Of a DNA stretch of 43,003 nucleotides, positions 17,377 to 25,434 are shown one piece after another (the stretch's first letter is position 1; the number at the start of each line of letters is the position of its first letter). The DNA comes from Phycisphaerae bacterium (lineage in GTDB: Bacteria > Planctomycetota > Phycisphaerae > Tepidisphaerales > Tepidisphaeraceae). Location of the stretch: the NCBI GenBank assembly GCA_030448225.1, contig JAUJNJ010000063.1, forward strand, positions 1 to 43,003. Reading direction: 5' to 3'. The notes below the pieces were generated by a model that saw only the letters and a program-made list of their open reading frames with translations, searched no databases and was not told the DNA's origin. Both the position numbers and the translations under genes were made by a program.

Positions 17377-18968
17377 CTAGCCGGCCCGCTTCTGCTCGAC
17401 GCGCCCGCTCGCCGACTCCGGCTCGTACACCATGTGCACCGCGTCCTTCCCCGGCCCGTAGTAATCGGCGAGGTGGCCGATCCGGCGGAAGCCGAAGCGC
17501 TCGTAGAGGTTCAGGGCGGCGGCGTTGCCGTGTTCGACTTCGAGGTAAACGCGCCGCACGCCGCGGGCGGTGAGTGTTCGACTTCGAGGTAAACGCGCCG
17601 AACGCCGCGGGCGGTGAGTTCCTCGACCATCCGCTTCAGTAGTCGCTGCCCCACGCGCCGGCCGCGGCTCTCGGGGGACACGGCCAGGCTGTAGATCCGG
17701 CCCGACGAGCCGTGCTTGTGCTGGCGGACGAGCGCGATCCCCTCGCCCACGAGTTGCCCGGCCCCCTCGGCCACGAGGAACACGGCGCTGGGCCGCTGTT
17801 GCAGGTAGCGTAGTTGACGCTTCGTCAGGCTGAACGCGCTGTCGGGGAAGCACGAGCGCTCGAGGTCCTCGGCGGCGGCGATATCGTCCTTCTTGGCGAA
17901 GCGGACGGTGGCGTCGGTCACGGGCTTCAGCTCCACGAGGGCCGCCGGCGCCGGCGGCGTCATCACGGCGACGGCGGCGTCGCGGCGCAGCACGAACTTT
18001 TGCAGCATCTGGGCCGGGCGGTAGCTCATCTTCGTCCAGGCGAGCGTCTCCAGGCCCCAGTCGTCGCCGACGTTCACGAGCGGACGGCCGGCCCACTCGG
18101 CGCGGCAGAACTCGCTGAAGATGAACTGGGCGAGGCCCTTCACGGCCAGGTCCGTCTTCTCGATCGTGATGCTGCTCTGCTCGGCGCCCAGCGCCTCGCC
18201 GAACGTGAACCCGCGGAGCGACCAGTCGGAGGATTGCGGATTTTGGATCGCGGATTGCGGATTGTCGGAGCGCGCGTCGCGCACGTAGACGACGAGCCCG
18301 CGCAGGCCGAGTTCGGACGCGGATTCGAGCGACATGAGCGTCGCGACGGACTCCTTCTGCCGCTTCACCGCGTTGGTGTCGGGTTCCTCGGCGTGCTGCC
18401 CGTCCTGGTGGTCCTTCCACCGGCCGAGCAGCGCGGCGCAGTCGGCGGCGTGGCGGGCGCGGTCGTAGGTCTCGACGCGGTGCTCGTAGTTCCGCAGAAA
18501 GCGGTTCTTCGCCTGCCGCTTGCTCGACAAATCGCCGCCCTGCAAATCGATCATGCGGGCGACGTCGTAGACGTAGTCGGCGCCCATCGGCACGGCTTTG
18601 AACGTGCCGGCGTCGAAGCGGCCGAGCAGTTCCTCGCTCGCGTACTCGACCCGGCTGCGGCCGGCCGCGCCGTGCGCGGCGTTGTAGCCGTTCATCAACT
18701 CGAACGCCTCGGCGAGCGCGGCGTCGCCGCCGGTGTCGCCGATCGGCGGCATCAGGAGCGTGAGGTCGCCGGTGCCGTTGGCGAAGACGCACAGATGCCC
18801 GCGCAGCGGCTTCCACAGGATGCGCAGGCTGTTGCGCCAGGTGTAGAGCTGCGCGAACGTGTAGTCCGATAACGGGCGGCGGAGGGTGGCGAAGTGCGAG
18901 TCGAAGACGGCCCGGTCGGCCAACTCGATCGGCCGGAGCCCGAGGGGGGAGAAGGGGTCAGAACCCAT
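17377..18968 (-). CDS. DUF2156-type domain fused to a RimI-like GNAT acetyltransferase
   Basis: About 515 residues if a 44-bp duplication is removed. Residues 1-320 match the DUF2156 fold, the catalytic part of phosphatidylglycerol lysyltransferase-like proteins (SDYTFAQLYTWRNSLRILW, then FGEALGAEQSSITIEKTD). Residues 340-500 are a GNAT domain: GRIYSLAVSPESRGRRVGQR is the acetyl-CoA loop, followed by EVEHGNAAALNLYERFGFRR. The gene is clean until 17618, where the tandem duplication shifts the frame and gives a premature, unrelated tail. Past it the GNAT sequence resumes and ends at 17377 (GRVEQKRAG). A short repeat-derived insert (NPQSAIQNPQSS) lies near residue 235. Its substrate is unknown. 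Confidence 0.8.
17531..17618. repeat. 44-bp direct tandem duplication inside the GNAT domain
   Basis: Copy 1 is 17531-17574 and copy 2 is 17575-17618, both beginning TGTTCGACTTCGAGGTAAAC. They differ at a single base (CGCACG against CGAACG). Because 44 is not a multiple of 3, the duplication breaks the acetyltransferase frame, and removing one copy restores it exactly. Confidence 0.95.
18232..18270. repeat. Iterated GGATTGCGGATT word translated within the DUF2156-GNAT gene
   Basis: The plus strand reads GGATTGCGGATTTTGGATCG followed by CGGATTGCGGATTG, four near copies of a GGATTGC word. It is read in frame as DNPQSAIQNPQSS between two conserved parts of the domain. The word is AT-richer than the host gene. 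It looks like a fragment of a dispersed repeat that entered in frame. Confidence 0.6.
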
Positions 18969-19214
18969 CTAAGTTACGGCTTCCTCCCGTTGGGCGGCGG
19001 CGAATCCGCGACAACCGGCGCGGGGCGAACCTCGCGAAACGCGCCGCCCCGCGGCGCGACGGCCCGCGACGGGCCGCCGCCGCAGCGTGCGGCGCGGCGG
19101 GTGGCCGGGCGGGCACCCGTCACGTCGATGCCGTCGTCAGGAGATGCATTCGCCATACCGATGACGCGCGGCGGGCGAAGTTCCCGATCCCCGGACGCGC
19201 GCGATTCCGTTGGC

Positions 19215-21105
19215 TTATCGGCCGGCGGGGACGTTTGCTTGCAATGCGTCTTGCGCGCCGGCAACTTCCCGCACCGGGCGGCGGACGAACGCTACGGCGT
19301 CTCCCGATCGCGCGACCTCGTCCCACCGCGCCGACTCGCGCACGCGGCGGAGCAGTTCGCCGTGGTACGCCGCGTCGAGCAGCAGCGCGTCGACGGCGTT
19401 CAAATCGAGCGTTTTCTCCCACCGCGCCCCGCCGGCGCTGACGGCGAGGTACTGCCGCCACAGGTCGTCGGGGTAGAGTTCGACGTGCCCTTCCATGAAG
19501 ACGCCGTTGCGGGCGCCGATCGCCCAACATAGGTAGTTTCCCCACTCGAACCGCGCGAAGATTCTGTGCGGCGTGGCGGTCGACCGTGCGAGAAGCGCGC
19601 GGGAAACCGCCTGAACGTCCGCCTCGGCGCGGTCGATCGGGCGGACCGCGCCCATGAGCGGGTTGAGCTTTTCGAGCCATGGCAGGCTGACGATCGAGAC
19701 GACGAACAGGACGGCGAGTGCGCCGGCGGCGGACCAGGATCCGCGCGGTGCGGCGGGATCGTTTCGCACTACGCGCGCGCCGCGTTCGGCCCCCGGAGTG
19801 CCACCGTTCGAGCGACGGCTCAACCGAGACCGTGCTGGCGCGACACCGGCCGCGAGACGCGCCATGATGGGCGTCACGACGAGCAGCCACCAAGGGGTCA
19901 TCCGAACGGCGATCAACGCCGGCGGGAGGAAGAGGCCGAGCAGGCAGACGTCGCGCACGGTGAGCCGGCGGCGCGAGGCGAGCATCACGCCCGCCAGCAA
20001 CACGACGGACGAGAAGAACACCCGCGACACCCACAGGTCCAGCCCCGGCGGCATCCACTCCTCGACCCCCCGCTCGAGGCCCAGGCGCGAAAGGTCGGCC
20101 GCGTACGCGTAGACCGCCACGCCGTACGGGTTGATCAGCGTCGCCAGGACACTCGCGGCGAGGCACAGGCCCAGCGCGATCGCGCCGTCCCCGCTCCCGC
20201 GCCCGGTCCGCCGAGATCGACGGACGTTATTCAGACCGACGGCGTCGCTCCCGGGCACGCCATGAGCGCCTGCGACTTCCCGCGGGCACGAGTCACCAGA
20301 TGCAATGCCGCGACGCGCTCGCGCGGGCGCACGTCTGACACGAACGGAGTGGGGCGTAGCCCGAGTGAGGCGCGATGCCGCCGCGATCGATGCGCCTTGT
20401 CCCGGGGACCGAGATGCCGATTTCGTCGATCGTCACGCCCCCGCTCGCGAAACTTCCCGATCGAGAACGCCCGGCACGCCGCAGTCAGCACCCACTGCGC
20501 GCCCCGCCGCCGCGGCGAACGCGCCGATCAGCAGCAGGCCGATCGCGAACCCGCCGTGAAGGTTGGCCCACAGGGCCATCATCAACGGCGGGATCACGAG
20601 CAGGCGGCGGTCCTGGTCGGCGTGGGTGAGGACGGCGTGGAGCAGCACGAACAGCAGCAGCGAGAACGACTGCGGGCGGATGAGCAGCGTCTGCCAGAGC
20701 CCGAGGAACACCAGCACGCCCCCCGCCGCCGCGAGTTTGGCGCGAGCGCGGCAGCAGGCGTAGACGACGACGGCCGTCGCGGCTCGCCAGCAGCAGAAGG
20801 CGTTGACGACCTGCAGGAGCTCGATCCCGCCGACGGTGAACAGGCGGTAGTAGAGGACCTGGCTGGAGCCAGTTGTTGTCGCGCATCGCCCGGCCGGCGA
20901 CGGTGAACGTGAAGCGGTCGACGCTCACGACCTCGCGCGTCTCGGCGATGGGCCGTCCGCGGGCGAGGTGTTGCCAGAAGTCGGTCTGATAACCGCGGTC
21001 GAGGCACGCGACGATGAAGACCAGGGTCGGCGCGGCCACCCGACCCACGCGATCGTGGGCCGGGGCAGCGGAGCGTGGCCGGCGCGGGGCATGCACGGGT
21101 GTCAT
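19215..21105 (-). CDS. Large polytopic membrane protein, N-terminal half broken
   Basis: About 600 residues from ATG at 21105. N-terminal landmarks are DRGYQTDFWQHLARGR, VDRFTFTVAGR and MRDNNWL, followed by helices (LLIRPQSFSLLLFVLLHAVL, MMALWANLHGGFAIGLLLIG). The C-terminal half is intact (19215-20231) and contains SVLATLINPYGVAVY, VFFSSVVLLAGVMLAS, ALIAVRMTPWWLLVVTP, then a soluble tail (FARFEWGNYLCWAIGARNG). The pattern resembles planctomycete membrane proteins of GT-C/oligosaccharyltransferase type, but no catalytic motif proves this. Several indels lie between 20500 and 20950. About 250 bp at 20232-20480 have stops in all fitting frames and no hydrophobic pattern, so something is inserted or badly sequenced there. 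Confidence 0.65.
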
Positions 21106-21161
21106 CGGCCAATCGGCTCGTCGGAATGACCAATGGCTTACCGTCGATGGCCGACGCATGG

Positions 21162-21380
21162 CCAATGACCAAGCCCCAATGACCAACGAATGACCAATGA
21201 ACCAATGACCAAAGGGGCGGGAGAGCGGCGTCGCCAACGCGGAGCCGCCGGTGGCATCGGCGGCTACCCGCAAACGCCGCCGGCATCAGGTGTGATGGCC
21301 ATTCCGAAAGACGCGGCCCGCGCCTTCATTGGTCATTGAGACTTGGTCATTTGTTGGCCATTGGGGCTTGGTCATGGGTC
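21162..21380. repeat. Fold-back repeat family B (AATGACCAA word)
   Basis: The left arm starts CCAATGACCAAGCCCCAATG and runs to about 21214. The right arm at 21328-21380 is its near complement (CATTGGGGCTTGGTCATGG at its outer end). Arms are about 50 bp with a few mismatches and surround a GC-rich 113-bp centre that has its own GCCGCC/GGCGGC pairing. Within each arm an AATGACCAA word recurs three or four times. It fills the gap between the membrane protein start and the GNAT gene end. Confidence 0.8.
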
Positions 21381-21414
21381 ACTCCGCCGTCAGTACCGTG
21401 GTGACCCGCCCGCC

Positions 21415-22020
21415 CTACAGATCCAATCGATACCTGCACTTCTCCCGATCGCCGCGCGCGTAGAGCGGGTCGTCACTCGGCACGGGGATGATCCCGACGA
21501 ACTCCATCCCGAGCCGTTCGCACGTGCGGCGGGACGGGTGGTTGTCGGGGTTGCAGGTGATCCAGAGCGTCCGCAGGCCGTGGCGGCGGAACAGGGGGAT
21601 CAGGAGCCGGCTGGCGCGCTCGGCGTAGTGGCGGCCGCGGGCGGCGGGGTACACGTGGTAGCCGATGTTGCCGTAGTAGAGGTCCAGCGCGTCGGTGGAG
21701 CCGACCCGCAGGCTGATGCCGCCGGCGATCCGCAGCGGCGGCGCGGGGCGGGCGGGCCGGTCGTGAAGCCGCATCCAGAACGTGTACTGCGGGACCCACC
21801 CGCGCCCGGCATCGCCGGGCAGGCGGCCGCCGGGGGCGGCGGCGAGGAAGTCCAGCAATTGCTTGCGGGTCAGGGCCGCGTCGGCGGGCGCGTCGCGGAG
21901 GGTGAGCGGGTCGCGGCACGCCGCCAGCACGTCGTCGACGTGGGCGCGGGCCGGCGGGACGAGTTCGAGGTCGCCGTCGGTCAACCGGCCCGGGTCGAGG
22001 AATCGGAAGCCGTCGAGCAC
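21415..22020 (-). CDS. GNAT-family N-acetyltransferase
   Basis: About 201 residues from GTG at 22020 (start of VLDGFRFLDPGRLTDGDLEL). The GNAT order is visible: a beta-strand pair with GGISLRVGSTDALDLYYGNI, the pyrophosphate loop region in YPAARGRHYAERASRLLIPL, and the closing NPDNHPSRRTCERLGMEFVG. The latter resembles RimJ/ribosomal-protein-type acetyltransferases that use N-x-x-S-x-x-x-x-x-x-x-G. The frame is open upstream to 22311, but that part overlaps the 51-residue gene and is low complexity. The substrate is unknown. Confidence 0.8.
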   Translation of the reverse strand: MLDGFRFLDPGRLTDGDLELVPPARAHVDDVLAACRDPLTLRDAPADAALTRKQLLDFLAAAPGGRLPGDAGRGWVPQYTFWMRLHDRPARPAPPLRIAGGISLRVGSTDALDLYYGNIGYHVYPAARGRHYAERASRLLIPLFRRHGLRTLWITCNPDNHPSRRTCERLGMEFVGIIPVPSDDPLYARGDREKCRYRLDL

Positions 22021-22162
22021 GATCCCGGTCAGGTTGGGGAGCCGAGGAACGCCGCGGGCCGCGCCCCGCCGCCGCCCGATTGCCCGCTCGGCATGGCTCG
22101 GGCCGCGGCAATTCTCAGGACGCCGGGCGGCCCGCAACTGCGGGGGACCGCGCGGGCGGTCC

Positions 22163-22318
22163 TCAGGACCAGAGGTTGGTCCCGAACAGCGTGTTGTGAC
22201 GCATGAACAGGGCGACGAGGGCGGCGATCTGCAACACGACGGCGACGATCGCCAGCACGGTGTAAATGTTGTTCGTCGGCGTGATCTCGATCTGTGAGGT
22301 GGCGGCGGCACGAGCCAT
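22163..22318 (-). CDS. 51-residue single-pass membrane protein
   Basis: ATG at 22318 follows GGGAG with 6 bases between, and the protein ends at TGA 22163. It consists of a short polar N-terminus (MARAAATSQIEITPTNN), one membrane helix (YTVLAIVAVVLQIAALVALF) and a short tail, RHNTLFGTNLWS. It sits between the coiled-coil gene and the GNAT gene on the same strand, 155 bp after the former, so it probably works with the coiled-coil membrane protein. It is not a known family to me. Confidence 0.78.
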   Translation of the reverse strand: MARAAATSQIEITPTNNIYTVLAIVAVVLQIAALVALFMRHNTLFGTNLWS

Positions 22319-22473
22319 GGCGGTCTCCCTGGGATCTGTGGCCAGCGGTGCGGTCGGGAATCAGTGGTCGGCGGTCAGAGTCAGCGAGTGGTCAGGCGCG
22401 AGTGGCCGGCGGTCAGTGAAGGACGGGAACCCACCCTCACCATCCGTCGGCCGCTCGCCGCTTCCTCCCCGCC

Positions 22474-23328
22474 TCACAGCCGGGTGCGGACCTCGTTCTC
22501 CGGGGCGACCTCGCCGACGCGGGGGCCGCTGAGGCGGCCGACGGCCTCGTGGGGCTCGACGTTGGTGACGGTGACGTAGCCGAGGAACTGGTTGCCGTTC
22601 TGCCCGCCGACGACGCGGAACTCCATCCCCTTGCGGACGGCGTCGGCGCTGCCGACGGAGATGGTGGCGTACTTGATGCCGCCGATCGTCTGGGTGGCGC
22701 GGATCACGCCGTTGATGTTCGCCTGCGTCGACCCGCCGGCCGCGGGGGTGCCGCCCGCGTCGGTGCTGGCGGCCTGGCCGGCGCTGCCCTCCTCCTTCAT
22801 GGCGGCGATCTCTTCCATCGCGTTGCGGAGCTGGCGCTCGAGGACCTGGTTGCGGTTGCTGAGGTCGGAGATCGCCAGGTTCGCGTCGGTGAGCTTGCGC
22901 TGGTTCTCGTCGCCGCTCTTGCGGGTCTCGATCAGCTGCGCCTGGAGGACGCCCTGGTTGCTCTGGGCCGCGCCCATCGCGGTCTGCGCGCCCTGAAGGG
23001 CGGCCTGGGCGCTGGCGAGCGTGGCGTCGCGCTTGGCGAGGTCGCCCCGTAGGGCGAGGATGTCCTGATTGAGCTTATCCGACGCCGCGCGGGCGTCCGA
23101 CGCCGCGTTGTTGGCGGCGAGCACGGCCGAGTCGGCGGCGGCCTTGGTGGCCTGCGCCTCGGCGCGGGCGGCGTCGCGCTCGCGGCGGGCGGTGTTCACG
23201 TCGGCCAGCGCGGTCGTGTTGAGCGTCTTGTAGTCCGCGACCCGGTTGATGAAGACGATCAGGCCGGCCGTCAACAGCATCGACAGCACGACGTGCAGGA
23301 GGACGAAGGTTTTGGTCAGGGGGCTCAC
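22474..23328 (-). CDS. Membrane-anchored coiled-coil protein
   Basis: 284 residues from GTG at 23328, with AAGGAG 6-7 bases upstream. An N-terminal membrane helix (FVLLHVVLSMLLTAGLIVFI) is followed by an Ala/Lys/Glu/Asp-rich coiled coil at about residues 35-180 (including ERDAARAEAQATKAAADSAV). Next come a Gly/Ser linker and a C-terminal beta-rich domain (IGGIKYATISVGSADAVRKG, then FLGYVTVTNVEPHEAVGRLS). The topology suggests a periplasmic or extracytoplasmic scaffold. It is paired with the 51-residue membrane protein next to it. No known family was recognised. The frame is intact. Confidence 0.8.
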   Translation of the reverse strand: MSPLTKTFVLLHVVLSMLLTAGLIVFINRVADYKTLNTTALADVNTARRERDAARAEAQATKAAADSAVLAANNAASDARAASDKLNQDILALRGDLAKRDATLASAQAALQGAQTAMGAAQSNQGVLQAQLIETRKSGDENQRKLTDANLAISDLSNRNQVLERQLRNAMEEIAAMKEEGSAGQAASTDAGGTPAAGGSTQANINGVIRATQTIGGIKYATISVGSADAVRKGMEFRVVGGQNGNQFLGYVTVTNVEPHEAVGRLSGPRVGEVAPENEVRTRL

Positions 23329-24141
23329 GATGGGCTCCTTGGACTCTCGCGGAAGGTCGGGGCACCGGTGCGCGCGCGACACGCGGCGACTCGGGGAACC
23401 ACGCCTCCGCAGGCGGTCCGTCAGTGATGTCTATCCCGGGTGCAGTCTACTCACGCGTCCGGTCACGTCGCGGTCGCACTTCGGGGGCGGTTGCGGCGGG
23501 ACCCGATCCCGGCGTCGGCATCCCGTCGTTCAACAGCCGGCACCCGTGCGGAATTCGTCGAGTGAAAAGCGACCGACCGGTGCCACGCGTGTGCGACCCG
23601 CCGGCCGCCAATCCGTCCGCCTCGGCGGGCCCCGGATTTCGGCGAGAAGGAAGCGGGCCCGCAGCGATCAAGTGCTCAAAACATCCTAGCTTTACCACGG
23701 GGGGTGTCAAGTTTTTCCGGGGTCGCGACAGGCCGCCTAACCCCCGGCTGGTTCTCGGACTTCCCGCCCTTTTGCGCCACCCCCGCCGGCACCCGGCGCG
23801 GCCGATTCCGCAGGATGGCACGGGGCGCGCTGGAGCCGGATCGGAAGGGACATGCTTCCGTTAAAGCCGATCCGAATCGCCTGCGGCGGGCCCTTCCGGC
23901 CTGCGGCGAAACGGGGGATGCCGGGTTGTTCGGATGGGCACTTCGCCGGCTCGCTCGCGAGCCGCGTCCGGGTTCGTGGACGGGTGAAATACTATTGAAC
24001 TAAAAGGGCGGGCCCACTCCATGGTCGCGTGCCATCAACCCATCCGAGCAGCAAGACGCGGCTTACAGGCGATCCGGCTCTGCGAGTTTGCGGCCCGGCG
24101 GGCGCGGTGAATGGGGAGCCCGCGGCGCGGCGCCGCCGGCG
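23329..24141. other. Long gene-free stretch upstream of the coiled-coil gene
   Basis: No gene is supported on either strand. Two alternative pairings are visible: CGGATCGG at 23837-23844 with CCGATCCG at 23867-23874, and CGGAAG at 23842-23847 with CTTCCG at 23855-23860. They share bases and exclude each other. The stretch also holds runs of G and C at 23699-23705 and an A/T-rich spot near 23986-24007. It would contain the promoter of the coiled-coil gene and the end of the HEAT-like lipoprotein transcript. Confidence 0.4.
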
Positions 24142-25161
24142 CTACGCCCCGCGCTTCAATTGGAGCACGGCGGCGGCGGCGGCGAGGCGGACGCGGGCGT
24201 CCTCGCTCTGCATGAGTTGGCGCAGCGCGTCCTGGCTGTCGGGCCGGCCGATGAAGCCGAGTGCGGGCGGCGAGGAACCGCTGGAGCGGGTCGCCGCTCT
24301 TGGCGCCGTCGTCGAGCGCGACGTGGCGTACCCGCGGTCGGAGTCGAGCATCCCCAGCGCGCCCGGGCGGCGGCGAGGTTCACCTCGCGGTGGTACTGCT
24401 CGTGAGGTAGCCGGTGATGTGATCGCGCAGCTTCTGGTCCCGGCGGGCGGCGAGCGCGACGAGCGCGTACATCTGGTCGTCGACGTACCGGCTGGCGGTG
24501 AAGCCGACGAGCTCCTTCAGCCCCGCCTCGTCCCCAGCCGCCACATCGCCTCGACCGCCTGCTGGCGGACGGCGGCGTTGGGGTCGCGGCGGAGCACGCG
24601 CAGGATCTTGAGCCGCGCTCGGCTCGCCGAGCAGCCCGAGCACCATCGCCGTCGTCCCGCGGACGAGGGGGGCGGGTCGCGGGCGGTCTTCTCCAGGTCG
24701 TGGCTGTAACGCGTGTCGCCGAGGCGGTGCAGGCGTAGCGGGCGGCGACGCGGACGTTCGGATCCTCGTCCGCACGAGGCGGGTCAGGGCGGGCTTGGCG
24801 TCGGCGAGGCGGAGGTACCCGCCGACGCCGCCGCCGCCGCCGCGGACGCCCGGCTGCGGGTCCTCCAGCCGCCGCGATGATTTCGGCCGACCGCTGCTGG
24901 TTGGCGACGTCGCTCAGGACCTCCAGCGCTGGGCGCGGAGCCGGGCGTCGGGGTCTTGCCGCCTTGTCGACCACCGCCTGGGGGCGGCGCGGAGCTGCGG
25001 GTCGAGCGGCACGTTCCGCACGGCCGGCACCGCCGGCGGGCCTTCGGCGGCGGCGGGCGCGTACCGCGGCGCGTCCTGGCGCCCCCGCCCCGCCACAGCC
25101 GGCGAGGAGGACCAGGGCGAACAACGCGGGGAGAAGGAGACGGGCGCGGTTGGGTGTTCAT
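24142..25161 (-). CDS. HEAT-like repeat lipoprotein, frameshifted
   Basis: About 340 residues from ATG at 25161. After one correction the N-terminus gives LLLPALFALVLLAGCGG, a lipoprotein signal with lipobox LAGC. The body is made of alpha-helical repeats of roughly 30-36 residues, such as AQALEVLSDVANQQRSAEII, DDQMYALVALAARRDQKLRD and DSQDALRQLMQSEDARVRLA, the pattern of HEAT/PBS-lyase-like repeats. It would be a surface-anchored protein-binding scaffold. At least six 1-base indels are needed across the gene. The end at 24142 (VLQLKRGA) is firm. The exact repeat number cannot be stated. Confidence 0.68.
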
Positions 25162-25283
25162 GCGGTTTGCTTCAATGAATAGTGGTCGCCTACCAGGACC
25201 AACACGATCCCCTCGGCGGGTTGGACTCGCGCCGCCTCGCCCGTACGTGCGGGACGGGGCGGAATGACGGGCCCCTCTCGCGC

Positions 25284-25345
25284 GACGTCGACAGGCCAAC
25301 GTCCGGACGCTCAACGTCCGACGTCCAACGACGTCGGATCGTTCC
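25284..25345. repeat. Iterated ACGTCC word
   Basis: Several near copies of an ACGTCC(A/G)ACG word follow each other (CAACGTCCGACGTCCAACG), with further copies in altered spacing on both sides. It lies between the lnt and HEAT gene loci in a stretch (25162-25434) that holds no gene. It has the same style as the other word-based dispersed repeats in the window. Confidence 0.45.
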
Positions 25346-25434
25346 GCTGAGCGTGCTCCGGCCGGCGAAGCCGCGGAGGGCGCGTCGGCCGTCGCTATGC
25401 GAGCGCGGGTCTTCGGCGCTCGGGCTGCGCGCGC

